Shown here: positions 8,895 through 18,972 of the stretch, in pieces
Numbering within the stretch: the first letter of the stretch is position 1
Layout: the number at the start of each line of letters is the position of its first letter
Source of the DNA: Geitlerinema sp. BBD 1991-9
Lineage (GTDB): Bacteria; Cyanobacteriota; Cyanobacteriia; Cyanobacteriales; Geitlerinemataceae
DNA: 64,000 bases
NCBI GenBank assembly: GCA_001657325.1
Contig: LWRO01000024.1
Location: 1-64,000 of the forward strand
Direction of reading: 5' to 3'
Notes under the pieces: generated by a model
What the model saw: the letters and a program-made list of their open reading frames with translations, nothing else
What the model was told of the DNA's origin: nothing
Databases searched by the model: none
Program-made: the position numbers and the translations under genes

Positions 8895-9536
8895 TTACGG
8901 ATGAATCTGACCGAGAATCAATCGCAATCGATCGTAATCGTCCTTGAGAAGCAAACTGAGGGTTCTCCCCGCACGTACCAACCACTCTCGATCGGCTTTG
9001 CGCGTTTGATACACTTCCCGAATCGCCGCCGCCGTCAGCGATTCCACTGGCGCACCCGCCACTTGCAACAGCGTCCGCAGAAAATCCAGTTCCTCGCTGA
9101 ACCGAATCACTTCCTCATCCGTACAATAGGAAACCGCTTGGTGAATTTGAGGCGGACGAGGCGGTAAATACTGATAGACTCGCCGTCCGTCAGCTGGCGT
9201 AAAACCGACGATCGCCGATCGAAACTCCGTTTTCAACATCGCAAAAATCTGAGGCTGTTGTTCCCGCAACTCATCGAGAGACAACCCCAAGGCTTGCGCT
9301 CGGTGAACCGAATCGATCGGCATCGTCGTCGCATGGTATACCACGGCATACACCACATTGCCCGACTCCTCATCTGTGGCCTTCACCCAGCTGCCAAACG
9401 GCGGCATCGTTGGAAACCGCAATTCGCTCGAGTCGAGACACTGCGCTAAAAACTCCGTCGTCGACGTTTCGATCGCCTCCGCAAAATGATTGGGCGATCG
9501 ATCGTCGTTGGCAAACTGAGGCAAAGGCAAACGCAT
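8895..9536 (-). CDS. HAS-barrel-like conserved cyanobacterial protein
   Basis: 213 residues, soluble. The N-terminal 120 residues (RFPTMPPFGSWVKATDEESG, VVYAVVYHATTMPID) resemble the small beta-barrel called HAS-barrel; the C-terminal part is helical. I recall cyanobacterial proteins of this type but know no proven role, so function is open. It starts 6 bases after the ndhS stop, so the two are almost certainly co-transcribed; that hints at, but does not show, a link with the NDH-1 complex. Confidence 0.6.
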   Translation of the reverse strand: MRLPLPQFANDDRSPNHFAEAIETSTTEFLAQCLDSSELRFPTMPPFGSWVKATDEESGNVVYAVVYHATTMPIDSVHRAQALGLSLDELREQQPQIFAMLKTEFRSAIVGFTPADGRRVYQYLPPRPPQIHQAVSYCTDEEVIRFSEELDFLRTLLQVAGAPVESLTAAAIREVYQTRKADREWLVRAGRTLSLLLKDDYDRLRLILGQIHP

Positions 9537-9542
9537 CGATCG

Positions 9543-9740
9543 TTACTTCTTACGGCCGGCTTTGGCATCGATCGCTTCGAGTTCCGACAAGAGAAACGTC
9601 ACCGAACGATCCCAGTTGCCCCCCTCAAACAAAACGGCGGCCTTGCCGTCGCTCACGCGCTGCACCGATCCTTGAAACTGGAAATAGGTATCGTCGGGAT
9701 TAATCACTCGTACCGCCGTTCCGGGAAAAATCATTGTCAT
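9543..9740 (-). CDS. ndhS: NAD(P)H-quinone oxidoreductase subunit S (ferredoxin-docking)
   Basis: 65 residues, matching the short cyanobacterial NdhS proteins. It consists of one SH3-like beta barrel: [21 protein letters not shown], then [17 protein letters not shown] and the [10 protein letters not shown] end. NdhS sits on the stromal/cytoplasmic arm of the photosynthetic NDH-1 complex and supplies the docking site for reduced ferredoxin in cyclic electron flow. The start could be either Met 1 or Met 3 (9734). It lies between rodA and the HAS-barrel gene on the minus strand. Confidence 0.88.
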   Translation of the reverse strand: MTMIFPGTAVRVINPDDTYFQFQGSVQRVSDGKAAVLFEGGNWDRSVTFLLSELEAIDAKAGRKK

Positions 9741-9791
9741 GGGTAATCGGTAATCCGTAATGCTCGATCGATCGTTATTATCTCAGAAATC

Positions 9792-11042
9792 TCAGAACTT
9801 CAAGCGTTGCCGGTGGTTTGCGACCGATTCGACCAAACCGATGGCGATAAAATTCGTCAGCAGTGCCGATCGACCATAACTCATCCAAGGCAGTGGAATC
9901 CCCGTCACTGGCGCTAAGCCGATGGTCATACTGATATTGACAATCGCTTGAAACACCAACATCGACAGCACGCCGATGGCTAACAGCGATCCGAAATTAT
10001 CTTTCGCGTTCTGAGCGATCGCCACTAGACGCAGACAAATCAACCAGAACACCAGCACGACCGCCATCGCCCCGACAAAGCCGAGTTCTTCACCCACCGC
10101 CGAAAAGATAAAATCCGTATGCTGTTCGGGAATAAAACCACCTTGAGTTTGCGTACCGTGGCCTAACCCTCGTCCCCAAAACTCTCCCGCACCGATGGCA
10201 ATCCGAGACTGAATCAAGTGATAACCCCCTCCGAGGGGATCTCGATCGGGATCGAGAAACAGGATAATCCGATCTTTCTGATAGGGTTTCAGGAGATTCC
10301 AAAACACCTCCCCCAACTTACCGGATAGCAGGTTAATGCCGATTGCCACAGACGCACCGATCCAACGCCCGGGAATCGTCAGCCATGCCAATACGCCAAC
10401 CCCTGCTACCCAAACAAACCACGCTGGAAACACCGTTCCGAACAGAATGGCAGAGACCAACGGTGACACTAACAAGACCAACCAGCCCGGGTTTGCATTA
10501 CCCCAGTACAACATGCCGACTGTAATGGCACCGAACACCAGCGACGTTCCCAAATCCGGTTGTAAAAACACCAGACCCCAAGGAACGGCAGTAATCGCTA
10601 GGGTTTGCAGTACCACCGGGAGACTCGCCGCCGTGCGAGCTTCCAACAGTGCCGCCAGGGTGATAATCACCCCGAGTTTAGCGAATTCCGATGGTTGTAC
10701 GTGGAAGCCCCCGATCGAAATCCATCGCTGTGCGCCCAACGCCGTCGTTCCAACGAAAATGACCGCCAGCAGTGAAAGGTTCGTAATCCCGTAGATAATC
10801 CACTTCCACTGCATCAGAACTTCGTACCGCCAGCGGGCGATCGACAGTGCGAGGATAACGCCAACACCGCCAGTCAGCCAATGTTGCCACCAATCCGTAT
10901 AGTCTTGTTCCAGCTGGGTACTGCGAACGATCAATCCAGCAAACGCCGTCAAACCCACCGCCAATCCGAACAGGAACCAATCCACGGACTGCCAAGGTTG
11001 AACGAGGCTTTGCCAACTAAACCGAGTGAGAGATTTTTGCAC
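9792..11042 (-). CDS. rodA: Rod-shape-determining SEDS glycosyltransferase RodA
   Basis: 416 residues from the GTG at 11042. SEDS proteins polymerise peptidoglycan glycan strands with a class B PBP. About ten membrane segments are visible, along with the family signatures GAQRWISIGGFHVQPSEFAKLG, QPDLGTSLV, IAIGAGEFWGRGLGHGTQTQ and the C-terminal GIPLPWMSYGRSALLTNF. An upstream start at 11111 would overlap the end of mrp by 53 bp and add basic residues atypical of the family, so I prefer GTG 11042 (VQKSLTRFSWQ), 16 bases after the mrp stop, although it has no clear Shine-Dalgarno. RodA rather than FtsW is chosen from the overall match; division FtsW is the alternative. Confidence 0.88.
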   Translation of the reverse strand: MQKSLTRFSWQSLVQPWQSVDWFLFGLAVGLTAFAGLIVRSTQLEQDYTDWWQHWLTGGVGVILALSIARWRYEVLMQWKWIIYGITNLSLLAVIFVGTTALGAQRWISIGGFHVQPSEFAKLGVIITLAALLEARTAASLPVVLQTLAITAVPWGLVFLQPDLGTSLVFGAITVGMLYWGNANPGWLVLLVSPLVSAILFGTVFPAWFVWVAGVGVLAWLTIPGRWIGASVAIGINLLSGKLGEVFWNLLKPYQKDRIILFLDPDRDPLGGGYHLIQSRIAIGAGEFWGRGLGHGTQTQGGFIPEQHTDFIFSAVGEELGFVGAMAVVLVFWLICLRLVAIAQNAKDNFGSLLAIGVLSMLVFQAIVNISMTIGLAPVTGIPLPWMSYGRSALLTNFIAIGLVESVANHRQRLKF

Positions 11043-11058
11043 GATCGGACGTCGAGTT

Positions 11059-12150
11059 TTACTTCTGAGACAGCGCAGCCACCGATACTTTTGCCGCAAT
11101 ACGCTTGGCAACGGCTGTCAGTTCGCGTGCTGAAGCCGAGTCGGGTTGAGACACGACAATGGGAACGCCATCGTCACCGCCTTCGCGCAGGGGAATTTCC
11201 AAGGGGACGCGGCCGAGTAACGGGACGTCGAGTTCGCTGGCCGTTTTCTCGCCACCCCCCGATCCGAAGATATCGTACTGTCGATCGGGCAGGTCGGGAG
11301 GAATGAAATAACTCATATTTTCGACGATGCCCAACACGGGAACGCCCAGCTGCTCGAACATTTTGAGACCTTTGCGAGAGTCGAGTAAAGCCACGTGCTG
11401 GGGAGTCGTGACGATCGCCACACCGGCCATAGGAACAGCTTGGGCCAAGGTCAGTTGTGCGTCTCCCGTACCGGGGGGCATATCGACAATCAAGTAATCG
11501 AGATCGCCCCACTGAGCTTGATAGAGAAACTGACGAATGACACCGTTGAGCATCGGGCCGCGCCAGATCACGGGCTGGTCTTTGTCGATGAGAAAGGCCA
11601 TCGAAACCACTTTCACGCCGTGGTTGAAGGCGGGTTCGAGGACTTCTTTGCCGTCGGGGGCTTGCCGAACCATCACTTTAGCATCGGCGAGACCGAGCAT
11701 ATTCGGTCCGTTGGGGCCGTAGATGTCTGCATCGAGCAGTCCCACTTTCGCACCCACCTGAGCGAGAGCAACGGCGATGTTTACAGCAACGCTGCTTTTG
11801 CCGACTCCACCTTTACCACTGGAAATCGCAACGATGTTTTTCACGCCGTCGATGCCCTGACGATCGGGAATTTCAGCCTGTTTGGGCGTTTCGGCCGTGA
11901 CGTCGACCTCAACGGCTTCAACACCGGGAATCGATCGAACCGCTTTTTCGCAATCTTCGACGATGAACTCGCGCAGGGGACAGGCCGGTGTCGTCAACAC
12001 CAACGTAAAACGAACCGTTCCGCCCTCGATCGCGACGTTGCGGATCATGTTGAGTTCGACCAAGCTCTTTTGGAGTTCGGGATCTTGCACGGGACGCAAA
12101 ACGTCCAAGACCGATTGGGGCGTAAGTTCCTTCGAGATCTTCGGTTCCAC
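11059..12150 (-). CDS. mrp: Mrp/ApbC-family P-loop ATPase, iron-sulfur cluster carrier
   Basis: 363 residues. An N-terminal MIP18 (DUF59) domain of about 90 residues (VLRPVQDPELQKSLVELNMI, with a Cys in TPACPLREF) precedes the deviant Walker A SGKGGVGKSS near residue 110. The Walker B-like YLIVDMPPGTGD and DADIYGPNGPNMLGL follow. Family members bind and transfer Fe-S clusters. The C-terminal CxxC found in many Mrp proteins is not visible, as in some other cyanobacterial copies. AGGAGG on the minus strand sits five bases before GTG 12150, which decides the start over the TTG one codon earlier. The 236-bp spacer to hemF is divergent. Confidence 0.9.
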   Translation of the reverse strand: MEPKISKELTPQSVLDVLRPVQDPELQKSLVELNMIRNVAIEGGTVRFTLVLTTPACPLREFIVEDCEKAVRSIPGVEAVEVDVTAETPKQAEIPDRQGIDGVKNIVAISSGKGGVGKSSVAVNIAVALAQVGAKVGLLDADIYGPNGPNMLGLADAKVMVRQAPDGKEVLEPAFNHGVKVVSMAFLIDKDQPVIWRGPMLNGVIRQFLYQAQWGDLDYLIVDMPPGTGDAQLTLAQAVPMAGVAIVTTPQHVALLDSRKGLKMFEQLGVPVLGIVENMSYFIPPDLPDRQYDIFGSGGGEKTASELDVPLLGRVPLEIPLREGGDDGVPIVVSQPDSASARELTAVAKRIAAKVSVAALSQK

Positions 12151-12390
12151 CAAAACCTCCTAATATCAACAATGCAGTATGCCGAGACAGATTGTTTAAC
12201 AATGTATCTTTTTATTTTAAAAAATGTAGGTTCTTAAACAGAATTCGCAATTGACGGCAACGTTCCCTATGATATGGAATGCTGCAACCGACAACCGGCT
12301 ATGCCGACCGTCAAAGGAACCTCATACTCGCCCCGGCCGATATCCTGATAAATTTTTAACCGTACAGCGATTTTGTAAACTCCTTTCGTT

Positions 12391-13434
12391 ATGACTGCAA
12401 CTTCCACGTCCTCTGCGTCCACCACACCCGCCCCTCCTCCCAAAGATTCCCGAGATCGGGTCAGCCAGTTTATGAAACAACTGCAAGACCAGATTTGCGA
12501 TGCACTCGAACGCATCGACGGTCGGGAGCGGTTTCGCGAAGATATGTGGGAGCGTCCGGAAGGCGGCGGCGGACGATCTCGAGTTATTCGCGGGGGCGAC
12601 GTGTTCGAGCAAGGCGGCGTCAACTTTTCTGAAGTGTTCGGGTCGCAACTTCCCCCCTCAATTTTGAAGCAACGACCGGAAGCCCAAGGACACGGCTTTT
12701 ACGCGACGGGAACCTCGATGGTGCTACACCCGCACAATCCTTACATTCCCACGGTTCACCTGAACTACCGATATTTCGAGGCGGGGCCGGTTTGGTGGTT
12801 CGGCGGTGGGATCGATTTGACCCCGTACTATCCTTTTGAAGAAGACGCGGCTCATTTTCACCAAACGATTCAAAAAGCCTGCGACAAACACCATCCGGAA
12901 TACTATCCGGTGTTTAAGCGCTGGTGCGACGAGTATTTCTACTTGAAACACCGTCAGGAGACCCGGGGTGTCGGTGGGATCTTCTTCGACTATCAAGACG
13001 GTCGCGGTCAACTCTATCGGGGGCCTAACTCTGACGGCCCAGCGGCCGAATACAGTCGATCGATCGGCGACATCGAACCTCGGCGTTGGGAAGACCTGTT
13101 CGCGTTTGCCGTCGATTGTGGGAATGCCTTTATTCCCGCCTACGAACGCATCGTTCAACGACGGCGGGGTATGGAGTACGGCGATCGAGAGCGCAATTTC
13201 CAGCTGTACCGACGGGGTCGCTACGTCGAGTTCAATTTAGTTTACGATCGCGGCACGATCTTCGGACTGCAAACCAATGGACGGACTGAATCGATTTTGA
13301 TGTCGCTGCCACCTTTAGTTCGTTGGGAATACTGCTACGAACCCGAACCGGGTACGCCAGAAGCGAGACTGTACGACATTTTCCTCAAACCCCAAGATTG
13401 GGCGAATTGGACATCGGAAGTCGCCGGAGGCTGA
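12391..13434 (+). CDS. hemF: Oxygen-dependent coproporphyrinogen III oxidase
   Basis: 347 residues, normal length. The enzyme uses O2 to decarboxylate two propionates of coproporphyrinogen III in haem and chlorophyll synthesis. Diagnostic stretches are [49 protein letters not shown] and the catalytic-region [12 protein letters not shown]. The first 18 residues are a Ser/Thr/Pro-rich low-complexity extension without known role. It is transcribed divergently from mrp-rodA. Confidence 0.95.
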   Translation: MTATSTSSASTTPAPPPKDSRDRVSQFMKQLQDQICDALERIDGRERFREDMWERPEGGGGRSRVIRGGDVFEQGGVNFSEVFGSQLPPSILKQRPEAQGHGFYATGTSMVLHPHNPYIPTVHLNYRYFEAGPVWWFGGGIDLTPYYPFEEDAAHFHQTIQKACDKHHPEYYPVFKRWCDEYFYLKHRQETRGVGGIFFDYQDGRGQLYRGPNSDGPAAEYSRSIGDIEPRRWEDLFAFAVDCGNAFIPAYERIVQRRRGMEYGDRERNFQLYRRGRYVEFNLVYDRGTIFGLQTNGRTESILMSLPPLVRWEYCYEPEPGTPEARLYDIFLKPQDWANWTSEVAGG

Positions 13435-13784
13435 GTGGGAGGCGGCGGCTCGATCGAGCGAGTTGAAGTGAAATGGCTTTCCCGTCCCGAAGCGGCGGGA
13501 GGAGAGATGTTTGGTATTCTAGACTGAGGCGGCCGTTCGCTCAGTCTTGGCTCGCCTAAAAATCGGCTTTCCTAGAAGTCGCACCCGTTCGAGCCATTTT
13601 GAGACCGATCGAGTTCGCGAACTCCTGACGGTGTTTTGGCACGTAGAAAGGGATCCAATTAAAGTGTAAGTGCGAGCCAACCCGGTCAGCCTAGGATCGC
13701 TGATTGAATCAAGGGTTCAGCACAGTGAACATCCCCGGACTTCAGACCGGGAAGTGTCGAGTTTGTAAGTGCGAGGAAGGGTCT
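13435..13784. other. Intergenic region hemF - STAS gene
   Basis: 350 bases without a gene. It holds one clear hairpin (13521-13547, AGACTGAG with CTCAGTCT around an 11-nt loop) without a following T-run, so it is only a weak terminator candidate for hemF. A duplicated phrase about a 'gtgcgag' element (13668 and 13769) surrounds an upstream in-frame TTG at 13704. Confidence 0.5.
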
Positions 13785-14153
13785 GTGATCCATATCGAAC
13801 AGAAAACACATACTACTCAAGATGGGACGACAGTGATCGTCCTAGCACCGGCCGGTCGCTTGGATATCACAACGGCTTGGCAATTTCGCCTCAAGCTTCA
13901 GGAATGCATCTCGAAACTCAGTCGCCACGTAGTCGTTAATCTCGGACAGGTCAATTTTATCGATAGCTCTGGTTTGACTTCTCTCGTGGCAGGAATGCGG
14001 GATGCCGATAAGGTGAAGGGAAGCTTTCGCATTTGCAACGTACACCCCGAAGCCAAGCTGGTATTTGAAGTGACCATGATGGATTCCGTGTTCGAGATTT
14101 TCGATACCGAGGAAGAAGCCCTCGAAGGTGTGCCTCGCAACGTTGCCAGTTAA
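13785..14153 (+). CDS. STAS-domain anti-sigma-factor antagonist
   Basis: 122 residues from GTG 13785, preceded by GAGGAAGG four bases upstream, which argues against the TTG at 13704. A single STAS domain: beta-strand opening, LDITTAWQFRLKL, then VNLGQVNFIDSSGLTSL. The DSSG motif at 60-63 holds the serine phosphorylated by a partner-switching kinase in SpoIIAA/RsbV proteins. It would free a regulator from an anti-sigma or HATPase kinase when unphosphorylated. No kinase or PP2C phosphatase gene is near; the partners must be elsewhere. Confidence 0.88.
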   Translation: MIHIEQKTHTTQDGTTVIVLAPAGRLDITTAWQFRLKLQECISKLSRHVVVNLGQVNFIDSSGLTSLVAGMRDADKVKGSFRICNVHPEAKLVFEVTMMDSVFEIFDTEEEALEGVPRNVAS

Positions 14154-14315
14154 GGGACGGTGCTGTCCCGACACGTCGTCGCCCGTTTTCACAGCTACGT
14201 GCGTTCGCAACGGGTGAATTGGGCCGCGACGGGCAACCGTATGTCTCGATTCGGAGATCGCGGGAAATTGCCTAACTACAAAAGCGCCCTTGGCAAAATA
14301 CTGCACGTCAGGAGA

Positions 14316-14360
14316 CAATGATATTGACAGGCTCCCACCCAGAGAATTTCGGGGGATTCT
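14316..14360 (-). mobile_element. Possible decayed IS200/IS605-type right end
   Basis: Read on the minus strand, GAATCCCCCGAAATTC and then GGGAGCCTGTCAATATCAT resemble the hairpin-plus-tail ends that follow tnpB genes in cyanobacteria. The stem has lost pairing. No recognisable tnpB coding remains next to it. This is a pattern match from memory only. The rest of the 447-base gap (14154-14600) shows nothing I can name. Confidence 0.3.
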
Positions 14361-14600
14361 GGGGTCAAACAGCCAGCGGCGATCCAGCCGATCCGATCTG
14401 ACCTAGCCCGAGGATCGATGCCCCAAACCTTTGACCGAAAAGGTGTTTTATCGAAGCCGGATTTTGACATCTCGCCAATCGACGTGCCGATCTTAACATC
14501 GATCGAGGGGAGCTTCTGAGATGCCGAGGAGATCGTCCCCCACGTTTGAAAGATGCGAGCTTCTGCTCACCACACTGTAACTCAACTGCCCGTCAATCCT

Positions 14601-15338
14601 GTGGAAAACGTTCGCACTGTTTCGGATACCAAACGAGCTTTCTATCAAATTCATACGCGACCCGTCAACTCGATTTATCGCCGGGTCGTGGAAGAGTTAA
14701 TGGTCGAGATGCATTTGCTCTCGGTTAATGTCGGTTTTCAATACGATCCCGTTTATGCTCTTGGGGTTGTCTCGTCTTTCGATCGATTGATGCGAGGTTA
14801 TCGACCGGAAAAGGACAAAGACTCGATTTTTGAAGCACTCTGTCGTTCGACCGGCGGCGACCCCCATCAGTACCGTCGCGATGCAGAAGCGATAGCTGCG
14901 GCAGCTCGAGTACTGTCTCAAGACGATCTGAGTGCGATTTTAACGCAACCGGAAACGGTCTCGATCGACAATCCTTTGAAACATCAACTGCAGTCGATCT
15001 CGAGTGCCTCGAATTTTAAGTACAGCCGCCTGTTCGCGATCGGGTTACTGGCTGCCATCGAACAAGTCGATGCCGAACTCGCCAAGGACGACAAGCAACT
15101 CCCCGCTCTCTTGTCCGAGGTAAGTGGTGTGTTAGCTTTACCCGAAGACAAGCTCAAAAAGGATCTCGAGCTTTATCTGAGCAACGTCGGCAAGATGGAG
15201 CAAGCCCAAAGCGTCATGGCTGACGTTCTTGCTGCCGAGCGTAAAAAACGCGCCGATCGCGAACGAGCGAAAGCAGAATCCTCTCAGTCGCCTGAAGGCG
15301 AAGTGGAAAGCCAAGAGCCGGAAACTGAAAACAGTTAG
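14601..15338 (+). CDS. thf1: Thylakoid biogenesis / photosystem II protein Thf1 (Psb29, Psp29)
   Basis: 245 residues from GTG 14601 (ENVRTVSDTKRAFYQIHTRP), the usual start of the family; the ATG at 14553 would add 16 residues not seen in relatives. The core VEELMVEMHLLSVNVGFQYD and GVVSSFDRLMRGY is diagnostic. The C-terminus is a charged coiled coil (about 200-245). Thf1 associates with FtsH protease complexes and supports photosystem II assembly and repair in thylakoids. The gene is convergent with uppS, 62 bases apart. Confidence 0.92.
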   Translation: MENVRTVSDTKRAFYQIHTRPVNSIYRRVVEELMVEMHLLSVNVGFQYDPVYALGVVSSFDRLMRGYRPEKDKDSIFEALCRSTGGDPHQYRRDAEAIAAAARVLSQDDLSAILTQPETVSIDNPLKHQLQSISSASNFKYSRLFAIGLLAAIEQVDAELAKDDKQLPALLSEVSGVLALPEDKLKKDLELYLSNVGKMEQAQSVMADVLAAERKKRADRERAKAESSQSPEGEVESQEPETENS

Positions 15339-15400
15339 AAAGAACGGGAGATCGAGAAAGCCACAGGGCTTTCCCATCTCCCCAACGTCCGCGCCCTTTC

Positions 15401-16159
15401 TCACCGGGGGCGAACTTTACCAAAGCGTCGGTCTCGCTGTTGGTAAGAGGTGAGCGCTCGATGAAAGGCTTCTCGATCGAACGCCGGCCATAAGGTCTCA
15501 GTCACGTACAGTTCTGCATAAGCCACCTGCCACAACAGAAAATTGCTGATTCGCATCTCGCCACTGGTGCGAATTAGCAAATCGGGATCGCCCAAGTTGG
15601 CTGTATACAAATGCTGGGAAAACAACGTTTGATCGATACAGTCCGGATCGAGGCTTCCCTGGCGCACTTGCTGGGCGATCGCGCGACACGCTTCAACGAT
15701 TTCTTGCCGTCCGCCGTAGTTGGTCGCAACAGTAAACTGAATCCCCGTATTGCCTTGCGTTTCCGCCATCGCGCGTTCGATTTCCGATTGCAGAGATGGC
15801 GGGAGAGTTTCCAAATGCCCGACAAAGCGAATTCTGACGTTTTCCGCCATCATTTCCCGTAACTGCTGCCGCAACACGCGCTCGAACAGCGTCATCAGAA
15901 AATCCACTTCTTCCAGGGGACGACCCCAATTTTCCGTCGAAAACGCATAAGCCGTCAGCGCCCCGATGCCCCAGTCATCACAACAGCGCAATAGGTTTTT
16001 GAGCGCGTCTACTCCCCGTTGGTGTCCGACAATGCGGGGAAGCCCCCGACTTTGCGCCCAGCGACCGTTCCCGTCCATAATGACCGCCACGTGTTTCGGT
16101 AGGCGAGCAGGATCGAGATCGGCGGGTAACGTTCGTAAGAGAGTTTGCTTCGCACTCAT
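15401..16159 (-). CDS. uppS: Isoprenyl transferase (cis-prenyltransferase, UppS type)
   Basis: 252 residues from ATG 16159, which has TGAGGAA six bases upstream; an in-frame ATG at 16183 lacks such a site. The catalytic Asp motif [12 protein letters not shown], the [10 protein letters not shown] loop, FSTENWGRP and the C-terminal [18 protein letters not shown] are all intact. It condenses isopentenyl diphosphate units to make the polyprenyl carrier lipid of peptidoglycan and glycan synthesis. It is the last gene of lysA-cdaA-uppS on the minus strand. Confidence 0.95.
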   Translation of the reverse strand: MSAKQTLLRTLPADLDPARLPKHVAVIMDGNGRWAQSRGLPRIVGHQRGVDALKNLLRCCDDWGIGALTAYAFSTENWGRPLEEVDFLMTLFERVLRQQLREMMAENVRIRFVGHLETLPPSLQSEIERAMAETQGNTGIQFTVATNYGGRQEIVEACRAIAQQVRQGSLDPDCIDQTLFSQHLYTANLGDPDLLIRTSGEMRISNFLLWQVAYAELYVTETLWPAFDREAFHRALTSYQQRDRRFGKVRPR

Positions 16160-16299
16160 ACCGGATTCCTCAGTGTCCACCATTAACCACAGTCAAACTA
16201 CGCGCTGACTCGATCGCTTTCCTCACGTTAACCCCTGCATTGTATCTGCTCGTTTGCCAGACCAGGGGGCGATCGAACGGTGAGGAGCGCGTGTCTGTC

Positions 16300-17238
16300 T
16301 CATTTTTTGTCACTCGAAGTCGAACGCCGGAACAGATGCCAAAGCGCCGTTCCGCCCCGCGTACTCAACCGACGGCCGAGACTGCGCCAGTTGGAAGCCA
16401 CGGTTTCCACATCTGCGGTCTTCGAGACTCGTGATTCTAACAGTTCCTTTAACTTACTGCTCGTCAGCGGCCGATTCAGCACGCCTTGCTCGGCGAGAGA
16501 AATCGAACCCGTCTCTTCAGAAACTACGACACACAAACAACTTTTCACGCGCTCGGTAATCCCCATCGCCGCTCGGTGGCGCGTTCCCAGTTGGCGGGAT
16601 GCCGTGCGCTCGGACAGGGGCAGGATAATCCCAGCCGAGACGATCCGCGACGCTCGAATCAACACTGCACCATCGTGCAGTAACGTACTCGTTTGAAAGA
16701 TCGTCTGCAACAGTTCCTTCGACACTTCGGCGTTGAGCTTGACGCCCGGCACTGAAAAATCGCGTTCGTCGATGGGCTGGTTCGTTTCGAGAACGAGTAA
16801 CGCTCCCGTGCGGTTCTGAGAGAGTTCCTTCACCGCATCGACCACTTCGTCAATGATACTGTCCGATTTCGGCAAGTTGTCCCGAGACGATTGAAACAGC
16901 CCGCCGAGATCGCCACGTCCGAGTTGCTCGAGAACTTGACGAAACTCCGATTGTAACGTAACGGCCATAGCCACGGCCGAGACAATGGTGATTTTGTCGA
17001 GGACGAAGTGCAACAACTTGAGGTTTAAGGTGCCACTGAGAGCCGCCGCAACAATCAAAACCACCAACCCTTGCACCATCCAGAGCGTCCGACGCTCGCC
17101 GACGACCACGAGGATCGTGTAGGTTAGCACGAATACCAACCCCACGTCGATCGCGACCCAAAATTGTTGGAGCGATCGCAGCAGCGAGGACGGATTCCCG
17201 CTGGAGTTCGCTAGCCATTGCTGCCACAGAGATTCCAT
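16300..17238 (-). CDS. cdaA: Membrane diadenylate cyclase CdaA (c-di-AMP synthase)
   Basis: 312 residues. Three membrane segments occupy about residues 28-95. The DAC (DisA_N) domain carries the catalytic DGA at 189-191 and the RHR at 220-222. The enzyme joins two ATP into c-di-AMP, a messenger controlling K+ and osmotic balance and, in cyanobacteria, night and carbon responses. It lies between lysA and uppS as in other cyanobacteria, 130 bases after lysA. The C-terminal about 50 residues are basic and likely disordered. Both catalytic motifs are intact, so I expect activity. Confidence 0.93.
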   Translation of the reverse strand: MESLWQQWLANSSGNPSSLLRSLQQFWVAIDVGLVFVLTYTILVVVGERRTLWMVQGLVVLIVAAALSGTLNLKLLHFVLDKITIVSAVAMAVTLQSEFRQVLEQLGRGDLGGLFQSSRDNLPKSDSIIDEVVDAVKELSQNRTGALLVLETNQPIDERDFSVPGVKLNAEVSKELLQTIFQTSTLLHDGAVLIRASRIVSAGIILPLSERTASRQLGTRHRAAMGITERVKSCLCVVVSEETGSISLAEQGVLNRPLTSSKLKELLESRVSKTADVETVASNWRSLGRRLSTRGGTALWHLFRRSTSSDKK

Positions 17239-17368
17239 CGACCCCTGGATTCTCCTCGTACTTCTGATTGCCCCAAAATGCCCCGCGTGGCGTTTCGATA
17301 CCCGGCGTGCGGTTCGTAAGCCCGAGAACCAGATTTCATACCTCGAGATACACTCGAACGCGCCCTCG

Positions 17369-18781
17369 CTATCCGTCTTGAGGTCGCACCAACCGCTCCG
17401 GCAAACGGTCTTGCCGAATCAGATCGGCATCGGTTTCCCGTTGCAAGATGATGCTTGCTTCTCCCTCACCGACCAACACAGCGGCCGGACGCGCCAACCG
17501 GTTGTAGTTGGAGGACATACTGTAATTGTAGGCTCCCGTTCCCATGACGACGAGAAGATCGCCCGTTTGCGTTTTTGGAAGTCGAGCGTCGCGCACGACA
17601 ACATCCCCAGACTCACAGTGTTTGCCAGCCACCGTCACCGTTTCCGTAGCGAGTGCGCTCATGCGGTTCGCGACGACCGTGCGGTAAATCGATTGATAAG
17701 TAATGGGGCGGGGGTTGTCAGACATTCCCCCATCGACCGTGACGTATTGTCTCACTCCCGGTACGTTTTTTTGCGAGCCGATGGTATAAGCCGTCACGCA
17801 AGCCGATCCGATCAGCGATCGACCCGGTTCGCACAGCAGTCGTGGATTCGGTATCCCAGCTTCGCGACAAGCCGCCGAGACGTTTTCGCATACGGTTTTG
17901 ACCCACTCGTCAATACTCGGCGGATCGTCGTCCTCCGTGTATCGAATACCCAAGCCACCGCCCACGTTCAGCTCTGTGACGGGAAGCCCGTACTCTTTCG
18001 CCCGTTGGAACCACGACACCATGACCTTGGGTAAGTCGCAGTGGGGTTGCAGCTCGAAAATTTGCGATCCGATGTGGGCGTGTAAGCCGATACAGGACAG
18101 GTTGGGGTGTCGGGTGAGAAATTCCAGCACCGCATCGAGGGAATCGGGGTCGAACCCGAACTTACTGTCGAGGTGTCCGGTGCGAATGTATTCGTGGGTG
18201 TGGCACTCGATCCCAGGGGTGAACCTCAGCATCAAGCGCACGGGGTTCGATCGATCTCCAGTCAACGTGGCGAGAGTTTCGAGTTCGTGCCAGTTATCCG
18301 CCACGATGACGATTCCAGCCGCGATCGCTCTTTCGAGTTCTTGGCGAGATTTATTGTTGCCATGGAGGTAAATGAGATCGGGATCGATTCCGGCTGTTAA
18401 CGCCGTGTAAAGTTCGCCGCCACTGACGACATCCGTGCCGAGGCCTTCGCTGGCAACAATGGCGTAGACAGCTAGGCAGCTCCAAGCTTTCGAGGCAAAC
18501 AAGACAAGGCTGTCGCCCTCGTAATATCGCTGGAACGCCTCGCGGTATTGACGACAAGCCGTTCGTAACGTGGCTTCGTCGAGAATATAGAGGGGAGAGC
18601 CGAACTGACGCACCAAGCTCGTCACGTCGCAACCGCCGATTTCCAGTGCGTCCCGTTCGTTGACGCGAGCAGTTAGGGGTAGGAGTTCTTGGTTGGGCGA
18701 CCGAGCGGCAAGGGGACGGTCGGCATCAGCGAGGTAAGAAGAACCAGATAATAACGTTTCGAGAGGACGGATCGATACCAT
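17369..18781 (-). CDS. lysA: Diaminopimelate decarboxylase
   Basis: 470 residues from ATG 18781 (MVSIRPLETLLSG); a frame extension to 18853 is not family-like. The enzyme makes lysine from meso-diaminopimelate with PLP. The PLP lysine is in FASKAWSC near residue 98. Gly-rich GGGLGIRY and the C-terminal CESGDV catalytic Cys-Glu and MGTGAYNYSMSSNYN are intact. It is first in the minus-strand lysA-cdaA-uppS set and divergent from rimI. Confidence 0.95.
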   Translation of the reverse strand: MVSIRPLETLLSGSSYLADADRPLAARSPNQELLPLTARVNERDALEIGGCDVTSLVRQFGSPLYILDEATLRTACRQYREAFQRYYEGDSLVLFASKAWSCLAVYAIVASEGLGTDVVSGGELYTALTAGIDPDLIYLHGNNKSRQELERAIAAGIVIVADNWHELETLATLTGDRSNPVRLMLRFTPGIECHTHEYIRTGHLDSKFGFDPDSLDAVLEFLTRHPNLSCIGLHAHIGSQIFELQPHCDLPKVMVSWFQRAKEYGLPVTELNVGGGLGIRYTEDDDPPSIDEWVKTVCENVSAACREAGIPNPRLLCEPGRSLIGSACVTAYTIGSQKNVPGVRQYVTVDGGMSDNPRPITYQSIYRTVVANRMSALATETVTVAGKHCESGDVVVRDARLPKTQTGDLLVVMGTGAYNYSMSSNYNRLARPAAVLVGEGEASIILQRETDADLIRQDRLPERLVRPQDG

Positions 18782-18972
18782 GATGGAGACGAGATCGTGT
18801 GAGTAATAAAGCGTGCCAACCATACAGCCCAAGCGATCTGGCCCGGACTTCAATGCGGCTCGATACGGTACGTTTCGAGCGAGGAGATAAGCGGCGATCG
18901 CCTGTGGCTCGTTAGATCGTAGTGTACAATCTAGGGCTGCCGATTCCCAAATTCGTTCGATCGACTCATCCC

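Noticed and set aside
10336-10794. 152-codon frame antisense to rodA
   Set aside because: Thr/Pro/Asn-rich translation typical of the reverse of a membrane protein gene; rodA is certain.
13521-13547. Hairpin after hemF as a terminator
   Set aside because: Good stem but no T-run follows; reported only within the intergenic note.
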